From Dehalococcoidia bacterium (GTDB lineage Bacteria > Chloroflexota > Dehalococcoidia > Plut-88900): a DNA stretch of 6,343 nt. The DNA is taken from positions 1 through 6,343 of the forward strand of contig JAAXHX010000043.1 in NCBI GenBank assembly GCA_012270635.1. The letters run 5' to 3'. A program made the translations under genes and the position numbers. The first letter of the stretch is position 1, and each line of letters begins with the position of its first letter. This document shows positions 1-6,008 of the stretch, in pieces. Below the pieces are notes generated by a model. That model was given only the letters and a program-made list of their open reading frames with translations, made no database searches and was not told the DNA's origin.

Positions 1-417
1 TACCAGTCTTGGGTCGGGGAGCGGGGCATCACCCTCTCCGGAGGTCAGAAGCAGCGCATCTCCATCGCCAGGACCCTGCTCATGGACCCTAAGATCCTCA
101 TCTTGGACGACTCCACGGCCAGCGTGGACACCGAGACCGAAATGCTGATTCAGGAGGCGTTGAAGGCACTGATCAAAGGACGCACCACCTTTGTGATAGC
201 CCAAAGGCTTAGCACCGTGCGCAACGCTGACCTGATACTGGTACTGAAAGACGGACGGATCGCCGAAAGAGGCGCCCACGATCAGCTCCTGGCCCGGGAC
301 GGCATATATAGGCAAATCCACGATCTCCAGCTGAGGCCCCAGGCCTCGGGGGAGGCGGGCGCGCCTTTCCTGGATGGAGCAAGGAGAATGTCGGCGGCAG
401 GCCTGATCGAAGGCTAA
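1..417 (+). CDS. ABC exporter half-transporter, C-terminal part of NBD (5' truncated by window edge)
   Basis: This is the end of an ATP-binding cassette domain of an exporter-type ABC protein. The reading frame is open from base 1, so the gene begins outside the window and the ATG at 82 is internal. Visible in order: a canonical signature LSGGQ (34-48), Walker B ILILDD (94-111), D-loop ASVD, and the switch region IAQRLSTV (196-219). Two catalytic positions are altered. The Walker B Glu is Asp (codon 109-111) and the switch His is Gln (codon 202-204). From family knowledge, this pattern marks the degenerate-site subunit of heterodimeric exporters such as TM287/288 or BmrCD. The gene ends in a tail of about 28 residues after the NBD and stops at TAA 415-417. 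The next gene starts 12 nt later, in the same frame, and is the likely partner subunit. The substrate cannot be told from this fragment. Confidence 0.95.
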   Translation, partial: YQSWVGERGITLSGGQKQRISIARTLLMDPKILILDDSTASVDTETEMLIQEALKALIKGRTTFVIAQRLSTVRNADLILVLKDGRIAERGAHDQLLARDGIYRQIHDLQLRPQASGEAGAPFLDGARRMSAAGLIEG

Positions 418-429
418 GCTGCGCAAGTC

Positions 430-2223
430 ATGTATATGAATTTCCGTGGTCGTGTGGGCCACATAGACGAAGGAGACGTTCGGGGTAGCCTTTACGACCA
501 CCGGGTGATGCGTCGGCTACTCCCTTATCTGGCGCCCTACAAGAAGATAGTTGCCGTGGCCACCGTGGCGATGCTGGTGCATACGGGGAGCCTGGTGCTG
601 TTCCCGTGGCTGATCTCCCTGGGGTTCGCTGCGGTCGTGGACGCCGAATTGGGGCGCCTCACCTGGATCCTGCCGGCCATGGGGGCCAATGCATTGGCCG
701 GGTGGCTTTTCAATTACATCCAGTTGGTCCTCATGGCTGGGGTCGGCCAAAGCGTTCTTTACAACCTTCGGATGGACCTATTCAGGCATCTGCAGGGCCT
801 ATCCCTAAGCTTTTACGACCGCAACGAAGTCGGACGCATCATGTCCCGGATGCAGAACGACATCACCCAGCTCCAGGAGTTCCTGACCACCGGCATCCTG
901 GTGCTGGGGGATTTGCTGGTGTTGGGCGGCATTGTCGGGGCAATGCTCCTGATGGACGTACAGCTTGCCCTTGTAACCCTGGCGGTCCTGCCACTGCTGT
1001 CCCTGCTCCTTTACTACTGGCAGCAGTACGCCCGAAGAGCATACATCCGGGTCAGGAGGGCCATAGCCGCGGTGAACGCATCCCTGCAGGAGAACATCGC
1101 TGGCATCCGAGTCGTGCAGAGCATGGGACGGGAAGACCTGAACCTGAAGAAATTTAGCGGTCTGAATGGGCACAACCTGAACACGAGCCTGGATGCCAGC
1201 AAGCTGTCGTCCGCCGTATTGCCCGCCGTGGAGATAATCAGCGCCCTGGCCCTGGCCCTGGTTATCATATTCGGCGGGCGCCTTGCCCTCGGGGGCGACC
1301 TGCCCGAGGAAGTCCTGCTGGCCTTCGCCATGTACATACAGCGCTTCTTCGAACCGGTCCGCAACCTGACCATGCAGTACACCGAGGTGCAGAGGGCAAT
1401 GGCGTCGGGAGTTGGCGTCTTCGAGCTAATGGACGTTCAACCCATGATCAAGGACTCTCCCCGCGCCACCCACCTCCCCACCATTCGGGGCCGCCTTCGC
1501 TTCGATCACGTGAGCTTTTCCTACGATGAGGGGATAGAGGTGCTCCATGACATAGACTTGCTCATCGAACCCGGAGAGACCATCGCCGTGGTCGGGCCGA
1601 CCGGCGGTGGCAAGAGCACCCTCGTCTCCCTCGTGCCGAGGCTGTACGACGTGAGCTCAGGCAGGATAACGGTGGACGACGTGGATATCCGAGACGTGAC
1701 GCGGGAGTCCCTGACCCGGCAGGTAAGCACGGTGCTTCAGGACCCCTTCCTCTTCACCGGCACCGTGGCCGATAACATCCGCTACGGACGCCTGGATGCC
1801 ACGGACGAGGAGGTGCGGGAGGCCGCGAGGCTAGTGGGCGCTGACAGGTTCATATCCCGGCTGCCGGATGGCTACGAGACGGAACTCCAGGAGATGGGGG
1901 GCAACCTAAGCGCGGGTCAACGACAGTTGGTTAGCTTCGCCCGGGCCGTCATCGCCGACCCCCGCATCCTCATACTGGACGAGGCCACCGCGAACATAGA
2001 CACCCAGACCGAGTTCCTCATACAGAGCGCGCTGGTGCGCGTCCTGGAGGGCCGGACTTCCCTGATCATCGCCCACCGGCTTTCGACTGTTCGCAATGCC
2101 TCCCGCATCGTGGTGATAGACGATGGACGGATAGCCGAGATGGGCAACCACAATGAGCTGGTGGCGAGGGGTGGGGTCTACGCCCGGCTTCACGCCATGA
2201 CCCTTCGGGCGCTGGAGGCGTAG
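430..2223 (+). CDS. ABC exporter half-transporter (TMD-NBD), canonical-site partner subunit
   Basis: This is a 597-residue inner-membrane half-transporter, the usual length for the family. The transmembrane domain covers about residues 30-320, with hydrophobic segments near 40-62, 78-103, 153-174, 177-197, 262-285 and 293-310. The nucleotide-binding domain follows: A-loop Tyr365, Walker A GPTGGGKST at 389-397 (Lys395), Q-loop Gln437, signature LSAGQ at 493-497 (Gly to Ala at its third position), Walker B ending Asp517-Glu518, D-loop 519-524 and switch His549. The catalytic Glu and His are both present, unlike in the upstream gene, so the two proteins probably pair as a heterodimer with one consensus and one degenerate ATP site. 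No Shine-Dalgarno lies at a normal distance; the nearest purine run (409-413) is 16 nt away, so translation probably depends on coupling to the preceding gene. ATG 430 is the first possible start after the upstream stop, and ATG 436 is an alternative. A multidrug or lipid exporter is plausible, but the substrate is unknown. Confidence 0.95.
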   Translation: MYMNFRGRVGHIDEGDVRGSLYDHRVMRRLLPYLAPYKKIVAVATVAMLVHTGSLVLFPWLISLGFAAVVDAELGRLTWILPAMGANALAGWLFNYIQLVLMAGVGQSVLYNLRMDLFRHLQGLSLSFYDRNEVGRIMSRMQNDITQLQEFLTTGILVLGDLLVLGGIVGAMLLMDVQLALVTLAVLPLLSLLLYYWQQYARRAYIRVRRAIAAVNASLQENIAGIRVVQSMGREDLNLKKFSGLNGHNLNTSLDASKLSSAVLPAVEIISALALALVIIFGGRLALGGDLPEEVLLAFAMYIQRFFEPVRNLTMQYTEVQRAMASGVGVFELMDVQPMIKDSPRATHLPTIRGRLRFDHVSFSYDEGIEVLHDIDLLIEPGETIAVVGPTGGGKSTLVSLVPRLYDVSSGRITVDDVDIRDVTRESLTRQVSTVLQDPFLFTGTVADNIRYGRLDATDEEVREAARLVGADRFISRLPDGYETELQEMGGNLSAGQRQLVSFARAVIADPRILILDEATANIDTQTEFLIQSALVRVLEGRTSLIIAHRLSTVRNASRIVVIDDGRIAEMGNHNELVARGGVYARLHAMTLRALEA

Positions 2224-2228
2224 GGGGA

Positions 2229-3257
2229 CTAGAGGAGGCTTCCCTGTTCGGGGGAGGCGCTGTTGACGTAAGGGATGCCCAGGTGCTCGTACGCGCCCTT
2301 GGTGGCAACCCTCCCCCGGGGAGTGCGGTCCAGGAACCCCAGCTGCAACAGGTAGGGTTCGTACACATCTTGGATGGTGTCGGGTTCCTCACTGATCGAG
2401 GCCGCGACAGTGTCCAGCCCGACAGGCCCGCCGGTGTAGTTTTGGATGATGGTGTGCAGGACCCGGCGGTCTATTTCGTCCAGTCCCAGGGCGTCCACTT
2501 CCAGGCGGTCCAGGGCCTCCGAAGCGGCCTGCCTGGAGATTACGCCATCCCTCATCACTTCGGCATAGTCACGAACACGCTTCAGGAGTCGGTTGGCTAC
2601 CCTCGGAGTGCCCCTGGCTCGGCGCGCTATCTCTTCCAATCCCGCCTCCTCCGCCTTCACGCCCAGGATGCTCGCGGCCCTCCCGACTATCTCCTTGATT
2701 GCCGCTGTATCGTAGAAGTCGAGCCGGTATATGGCCCCGAAGCGGTTTCTCAGGGGAGCGCTGACCATGGCATAGCGGGTTGTCGCCCCGACGAAGGTGA
2801 ACCGCGGCAGCTTCAGCCTCAGGCTCCGGGCCCCCGCTCCCTTGCCGACCATGATGTCCAGGGCGAAGTCTTCCATGGCCGGGTACAGCACCTCTTCCAC
2901 GGCACGGCTCAGGCGGTGCACCTCGTCGATGAACAGGATGTCGTCCTTTTTGAGGTTTGTGATGATGGCCGCCAGGTCCCCGGCCCGCTCGACGGCCGGG
3001 CCGGAGGTGGTCTTGATGTTCACCCCCATCTCGCCGGCGATTATGTTGGCCAGGGTGGTCTTGCCCAGGCCCGGGGGGCCATAGAGAAGGACGTGGTCCA
3101 GGGCCTCGCCGCGCTTTTTAGACGCGGCTATGGCTATGGCCAGATTCCCCTTCACCTTGTCCTGCCCGATGTACTCGGACAGGCTCTTGGGACGCAGGCT
3201 GAGATCAAGGGTCCCGTCTTGGGAATGGGGCTTAGCCGATACTATCCGTTCAGCCAT
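2229..3257 (-). CDS. ruvB: Holliday junction branch migration ATPase RuvB
   Basis: This is the hexameric AAA+ motor that, loaded by RuvA at Holliday junctions, drives branch migration in recombinational repair; RuvC then resolves the junction. It has 342 residues, the normal length. Visible features: N-terminal [12 protein letters not shown] (21-32), Walker [10 protein letters not shown] (60-68), Walker B ILFIDEVH (107-114), sensor 1 GATTR (157-161), the LRNRFG arginine-finger segment (169-174), sensor 2 in [10 protein letters not shown] (216-225, Arg219), and a C-terminal winged helix containing RTPRGR (311-316). The ATG start is supported by GGGAGG 4 nt upstream (3262-3267). It follows a crotonase-family gene on the same strand after an 80-bp gap in which I see no promoter, so the two are probably co-transcribed. 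Neither ruvA nor ruvC is next to it. Its stop lies 5 bp from the stop of the convergent ABC gene. All motor motifs are intact, so it should be functional. Confidence 0.98.
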   Translation of the reverse strand: MAERIVSAKPHSQDGTLDLSLRPKSLSEYIGQDKVKGNLAIAIAASKKRGEALDHVLLYGPPGLGKTTLANIIAGEMGVNIKTTSGPAVERAGDLAAIITNLKKDDILFIDEVHRLSRAVEEVLYPAMEDFALDIMVGKGAGARSLRLKLPRFTFVGATTRYAMVSAPLRNRFGAIYRLDFYDTAAIKEIVGRAASILGVKAEEAGLEEIARRARGTPRVANRLLKRVRDYAEVMRDGVISRQAASEALDRLEVDALGLDEIDRRVLHTIIQNYTGGPVGLDTVAASISEEPDTIQDVYEPYLLQLGFLDRTPRGRVATKGAYEHLGIPYVNSASPEQGSLL

Positions 3258-3261
3258 TCGG

Positions 3262-3267
3262 CCTCCC
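3262..3267 (-). promoter_or_regulatory. Ribosome binding site of ruvB
   Basis: On the minus strand GGGAGG lies 4 nt before the ATG at 3255-3257. It fixes this ATG as the ruvB start and agrees with the expected N-terminus of the family. Confidence 0.75.
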
Positions 3268-3337
3268 GACCCCGCGGCCCGGCATCCACCGGACCAGCGA
3301 GGCGTTTTCCCTTGATGCCCGTCTGGTCTGCCTCCAC

Positions 3338-4111
3338 CTACCTGCCCTTGAAGGAAGGAGCGCGCTTCTCCCTGAAGGACATTATCCCCTCGGTATAGTC
3401 CTCCGTATGCATCAGCATTCTGTTGGTGTGGAACTCCATCCCGAGCATCGTGTGCAGGGGGGACTCCTGCGCGGCATAGGTTACCTTTCGGATGGCCGAG
3501 ACCGTGAGAGGGGGATTCTCTGCAATCTTGCCGGCCAGGGCTTCGGCGGTTGGGAGGAGGTCCTCGGCGGGGACCACTTCGCTCACCAGGCCCATCCCCA
3601 GGGCTGTCTGGGCATCGATTATTTCGCCCGTGTACATGAGACGGAAGGCATTGGAAAGACCGACGATGCGGGGGAGGTTGTAGCTCAGCCCGCAGTCCAC
3701 CCCCAGGGCCCGACGCACGAAGATGGAGGTGAAACGCGCCTGTTCAGAGGCTATGCGGATGTCGCATGCCGTCGTGAGGGAAAAACCCATGCCCGCCGCC
3801 ACCCCGTTGATCGCCCCTATGATGGGGCGTCGGAAGGTGCGCATCTGCTGGATGACGCCGTCCCAGACCCCCACCCACGCATTTAGGGACTGCTTCTGCT
3901 CGTTCCCCGAAACGTCGGCCCCCGAGCAGAAGCCCTTGCCCGCACCGGTGATGATTAGTGTGCGGCTGTCGTGGTTCTCATTTATCCGGTGGAGGATGTC
4001 GCGCAGTTCCAACCCCATGTCGTGAGTGACCGCGTTCAGCTTGTCGGGGCGGTTCAGAGTGAGGACGAATTTGCCGTTGTCCTCGCTCAGGAGGAAGTAC
4101 TTGAAGGCCAT
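3338..4111 (-). CDS. Enoyl-CoA hydratase/isomerase (crotonase) family protein
   Basis: This is a 257-residue crotonase-fold protein that should act on an acyl-CoA thioester. Seen: [10 protein letters not shown] (19-28), the first oxyanion-hole segment GFCSGADV (60-67), the second in [11 protein letters not shown] (102-112), CDIRIAS (116-122), and a C-terminal [14 protein letters not shown] typical of the superfamily. Aligned by eye with rat mitochondrial enoyl-CoA hydratase, the two catalytic glutamates (Glu144 and Glu164) correspond to Ser111 and Phe131. Asp139, in a GVDCG motif, occupies a place where isomerase- and dehalogenase-type crotonases often carry their single acid. The protein is therefore more likely an isomerase or another crotonase activity than a classical hydratase; this is inference and the substrate is unknown. 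The ATG has GGGAG 6 nt upstream, and a good promoter lies 5' to it. It is the first gene of a two-gene unit with ruvB. Confidence 0.93.
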   Translation of the reverse strand: MAFKYFLLSEDNGKFVLTLNRPDKLNAVTHDMGLELRDILHRINENHDSRTLIITGAGKGFCSGADVSGNEQKQSLNAWVGVWDGVIQQMRTFRRPIIGAINGVAAGMGFSLTTACDIRIASEQARFTSIFVRRALGVDCGLSYNLPRIVGLSNAFRLMYTGEIIDAQTALGMGLVSEVVPAEDLLPTAEALAGKIAENPPLTVSAIRKVTYAAQESPLHTMLGMEFHTNRMLMHTEDYTEGIMSFREKRAPSFKGR

Positions 4112-4117
4112 GCTGCT

Positions 4118-4122
4118 CTCCC
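4118..4122 (-). promoter_or_regulatory. Ribosome binding site of the crotonase gene
   Basis: GGGAG on the minus strand, 6 nt before the ATG at 4109-4111, supports that start. Confidence 0.7.
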
Positions 4123-4162
4123 TGATTTGTCGGGCCCGGGGTGGAGGCTCGTTCCGTTGGGC

Positions 4163-4192
4163 ATGATACCCATCGGCTCATTCGGGCGTCAA
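4163..4192 (-). promoter_or_regulatory. Predicted sigma-70-type promoter for the crotonase-ruvB unit
   Basis: On the minus strand the -35 box is TTGACG (4187-4192) and the -10 box is TATCAT (4163-4168). Each matches consensus at 5 of 6 bases, with an 18-bp spacer. Transcription would begin near 4156, leaving a leader of about 45 nt before the crotonase ATG with its RBS inside. It diverges from the plus-strand promoter, and the two -35 boxes are 36 bp apart. The prediction is from sequence match only. Confidence 0.7.
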
Positions 4193-4214
4193 CAAAGGGC
4201 CCGGGGGCCTCGTT
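4191..4214. promoter_or_regulatory. Imperfect 24-bp dyad between divergent promoters (possible operator)
   Basis: The segment from 4191 to 4214 reads nearly the same on both strands: 9 of 12 base pairs are symmetric about the 4202/4203 centre, with AAC and GTT ends and a CCCGGG core. It lies between the two -35 boxes and touches the minus-strand -35. A dimeric repressor could bind here and control both operons. GC-rich DNA can produce such symmetry by chance, and no second copy was seen in the window. Confidence 0.3.
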
Positions 4215-4228
4215 ATCTCGGTTTACCC

Positions 4229-4257
4229 TTGACACGAATTTGACCCGTAAATATAAT
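4229..4257 (+). promoter_or_regulatory. Perfect-consensus sigma-70-type promoter for yceD-rpmF-fabD-fabG
   Basis: TTGACA (4229-4234) and TATAAT (4252-4257) are separated by exactly 17 bp, matching the housekeeping sigma consensus at all 12 positions. The -10 box sits in an AT-rich patch that stands out from its GC-rich surroundings. The start point would be near 4264, giving a leader of about 23 nt that contains the GGAG site of yceD. Such a strong promoter suits a gene set that includes a ribosomal protein. Confidence 0.88.
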
Positions 4258-4273
4258 TTCCATTCGATTTCCT

Positions 4274-4277
4274 GGAG
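4274..4277 (+). promoter_or_regulatory. Ribosome binding site of yceD
   Basis: GGAG is followed by a 9-nt gap to the ATG at 4287. It lies inside the short predicted leader and supports this start. Confidence 0.7.
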
Positions 4278-4286
4278 TTCGCAGGC

Positions 4287-4808
4287 ATGCAATTCAACGT
4301 AGCCCAGCTCCTCTCCGGCCCCGTGGGCGCGGTGAGGGAGCGTCGAGTGTCCGGGAGCCTGAACGGGACGGACGCTCGAGGCGAGACCGAAATATCCGGG
4401 TCCGTCGAGATCATGCGCACCGACCGGGGGGTCTTGGTACGAGGCAGGTTGCATGCAACCGTCGCCCTGGAGTGCGTGCGGTGCTTGGACCAGCTTGAAG
4501 AGACGATTGCCGTCTCGCTGGAGGAGGAATACATATCGGCGCATCAGGTATCCGGTAGGTTGGAAAGGCAAGCGCTGCAAGCGGACAACCTGTTGATCGA
4601 TGCCAATAACCTTCTGGACCTGGAACCGGCGCTGAAAGAATACGCTTCGCTGAACAGCCCCCTCAAACCGGTGTGCAGGCCCGATTGCCCGGGCCTCTGC
4701 TCCCGGTGTGGGGCAGACCTGACCCGGACGACGTGCCTTTGCATCGCGTCCGAGGAGGCCGAGGTTTCCGGGCTTTCGTCCCTACTGGCAAAATACCGCA
4801 CGGCGTGA
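4287..4808 (+). CDS. yceD: YceD/DUF177 family protein (large-subunit rRNA accumulation protein)
   Basis: This is a 173-residue member of the DUF177/YceD family. The family is encoded next to rpmF across bacteria and plants and is needed for normal 23S rRNA accumulation in the organisms studied; its exact molecular action is not settled. Seen: N-terminal MQFNVAQLL, the central CVRCL motif (Cys63, Cys66), the family's C-terminal cysteine cluster PVCRPDCPGLCSRCGADL (Cys130, 134, 138, 141) and a following CLC (Cys150, Cys152). The cysteines suggest metal binding. The conserved hydrophobic stretch before the cluster reads EYASLNSPLKP, a little divergent from the common form. It is the first gene after the perfect-consensus promoter, and the rpmF ATG follows 28 nt after its TGA, so the two should share a transcript. 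Confidence 0.92.
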   Translation: MQFNVAQLLSGPVGAVRERRVSGSLNGTDARGETEISGSVEIMRTDRGVLVRGRLHATVALECVRCLDQLEETIAVSLEEEYISAHQVSGRLERQALQADNLLIDANNLLDLEPALKEYASLNSPLKPVCRPDCPGLCSRCGADLTRTTCLCIASEEAEVSGLSSLLAKYRTA

Positions 4809-4836
4809 GGCCGGGCACGGAGATTCGAAGATAGTT

Positions 4837-5013
4837 ATGGGCGCACTGCCAAAAAGGAAGACCAGTAAGTCCCGAAGAAATAAACGGCGAGGCCATGACA
4901 AGGTCATAGGGCCCGCCCTGGTAGAGTGCTCCCGGTGCCGCAATCCCAGACTCTCCCATCACGTCTGCCCCACCTGCGGGACCTACAACGGCCGGGAAGT
5001 GTTCGCCGAATAG
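4837..5013 (+). CDS. rpmF: 50S ribosomal protein L32 (bL32)
   Basis: This is a 58-codon gene, ATG 4837 to TAG 5011-5013. The product starts MGALPKRKTSKSRRNKRRG, the strongly basic N-terminal tail typical of bL32, and has a zinc ribbon made of CSRC (31-34) and CPTC (44-47) followed by GTYNGREV. All four zinc cysteines are present, so this is the zinc-binding (C+) form. L32 binds 23S rRNA in the large subunit. The RBS is weak: a GGAG-like run near 4819-4822 is about 14 nt from the ATG, so coupling with yceD may help. The start is fixed by the family's conserved N-terminus. It lies between yceD and fabD, as expected from the common yceD-rpmF-fab arrangement. Confidence 0.97.
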   Translation: MGALPKRKTSKSRRNKRRGHDKVIGPALVECSRCRNPRLSHHVCPTCGTYNGREVFAE

Positions 5014-5029
5014 TTCCCCTGACCGTCAT

Positions 5030-5035
5030 AAGGAG
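5030..5035 (+). promoter_or_regulatory. Ribosome binding site of fabD
   Basis: AAGGAG is 8 nt upstream of the ATG at 5044. It is the strongest Shine-Dalgarno in the window and fixes the fabD start. The 30-nt rpmF-fabD gap shows no terminator. Confidence 0.85.
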
Positions 5036-5043
5036 ATTGACCT

Positions 5044-5970
5044 ATGGTTGCACAGTTGGAAGAAACGAAGACGGCGTTCATTTTCCCGGGTCAGGGTTCC
5101 CAAACAGTGGGCATGGGCAAAGACCTTTACGAGTCCTCCCCCACGGCTCGGGCCATTTTCGATGATGCGGACGAAATCCTCGGCTTCTCCCTCACCCGAC
5201 TCTGCTTCGAAGGCCCGCAGGAGGAATTGACCCAGACCCACAATGCTCAGCCCGCCATATTCACCACAAGCCTTGCAGCCTTGGCTGACCTGAAGGAGAA
5301 ATCGGGGGGGCAAGATGTGAAGCCCGCTTTTGTGGCGGGGCACAGCCTGGGCGAGTATGTCGCTCTCGTTGCCGCCGACACCTTACCCTTTGCAGAGGCC
5401 CTGCCCCTGGTCAGGGAACGGGGACAGCTCATGCAGAACGCCAACACCATCCAGCCCGGTGGTATGGCCGCCATCATTGGCCTTGACGAGTCCACCACTG
5501 AGGAGATTTGCCAGCAGACCGGGATGCAGATATCCAACATCAATTCCCGGGAGCAGATAGTCATCAGCGGTCCCAAGGCCAACATCGCCAATGCCCTGGA
5601 CCTGGCCAGGGCGCGAGGCGCCAAGAAGGTCGTGCCCCTGCCCGTTGGCTCCGCCTTCCACTCCAACCTGATGGAGCCCACCGTCGACCGGATGACCCTC
5701 GCCATCGACCAGGTGAAGCTGAGCGACGCCTCGGTGCCGATCATAGCGAACAGCAGCGCAAAGCCCGTCGTTGCCGCCGGGGACATCCGGGAAGAGCTGG
5801 TCTGGCAGCTATGCCATTGCGTCCAGTGGCTGAAGAGCGTGGAGTACATGATCGCGGCGGGTGTGGACACGTTCGTGGAGGTCGGGCCGGGCAAGATTCT
5901 CAGCAGCCTCGTGCGCCGTATCGATCCCAACGTCTCCGCCTTGACCCTCAAAGACTATCTGAGCGACTGA
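5044..5970 (+). CDS. fabD: Malonyl-CoA:ACP transacylase FabD
   Basis: This cytoplasmic enzyme transfers malonyl from CoA to acyl carrier protein, supplying the extender unit for type II fatty-acid synthesis. It has 308 residues, the normal length. Seen: FPGQGSQ (14-20, oxyanion loop), GHSLGEY with the nucleophile Ser101 (99-105), Arg126 in RERGQLM (carboxylate of malonate), His206 in SAFHSNLM (catalytic partner of Ser), Gln256 in the QL motif, and VEVGPGKIL (278-286). The segment after Gln256 reads LCHCVQW, where E. coli FabD has LYNPVQW; the usual Pro is Cys here. All catalytic residues are intact. It lies 30 nt after rpmF and 38 nt before fabG, in one operon. plsX and fabH, which separate rpmF from fabD in E. 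coli, are absent. Confidence 0.97.
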   Translation: MVAQLEETKTAFIFPGQGSQTVGMGKDLYESSPTARAIFDDADEILGFSLTRLCFEGPQEELTQTHNAQPAIFTTSLAALADLKEKSGGQDVKPAFVAGHSLGEYVALVAADTLPFAEALPLVRERGQLMQNANTIQPGGMAAIIGLDESTTEEICQQTGMQISNINSREQIVISGPKANIANALDLARARGAKKVVPLPVGSAFHSNLMEPTVDRMTLAIDQVKLSDASVPIIANSSAKPVVAAGDIREELVWQLCHCVQWLKSVEYMIAAGVDTFVEVGPGKILSSLVRRIDPNVSALTLKDYLSD

Positions 5971-6008
5971 TACCCAGCCTCGAGCCCTCAGCCATTCGGC
6001 ACGATAAC

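Noticed and set aside
82..84. ATG at 82 as the start of a small 111-residue protein
   Set aside because: The frame is open to base 1 and encodes the LSGGQ signature upstream, so this Met is internal to a truncated ABC gene.
606..1157. A 183-codon plus-strand ORF inside the second ABC gene
   Set aside because: It is an out-of-frame shadow of the membrane domain; the product is rich in Gly, Pro, His and Arg with no domain.
2237..2258. Possible hairpin (CTTCCC pairing with GGGGAG) after the ABC stop codon
   Set aside because: The stem is about 6 bp with a wobble pair, no T-run follows, and it lies within the ruvB coding sequence.
3292..3328. Inverted repeat GACCAG / CTGGTC in the crotonase-ruvB gap
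   Set aside because: The arms are only 6 bp with a 25-nt loop and no T-run, which is within chance expectation; it is not enough for a terminator or operator.
2283..3398. A 371-codon plus-strand ORF, longer than the gene it overlaps
   Set aside because: It lies antisense to ruvB, whose product has every expected motif. The ORF's translation shows no recognisable domain and a composition typical of GC-rich antisense frames.
4112..4286. A riboswitch or attenuator in the divergent intergenic region
   Set aside because: Predicted leaders are only about 23 and 45 nt, too short for a typical riboswitch, and no leader peptide or terminator-antiterminator pair is visible.
3978..4580. A 200-codon minus-strand ORF spanning the divergent promoter region
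   Set aside because: It overlaps the crotonase gene in another frame, both promoters and the start of yceD, and shows no family motif. It is a chance open frame.
5247..5951. A 234-codon minus-strand ORF opposite fabD
   Set aside because: fabD is complete with its catalytic residues and a strong RBS; the antisense frame has no recognisable motif.
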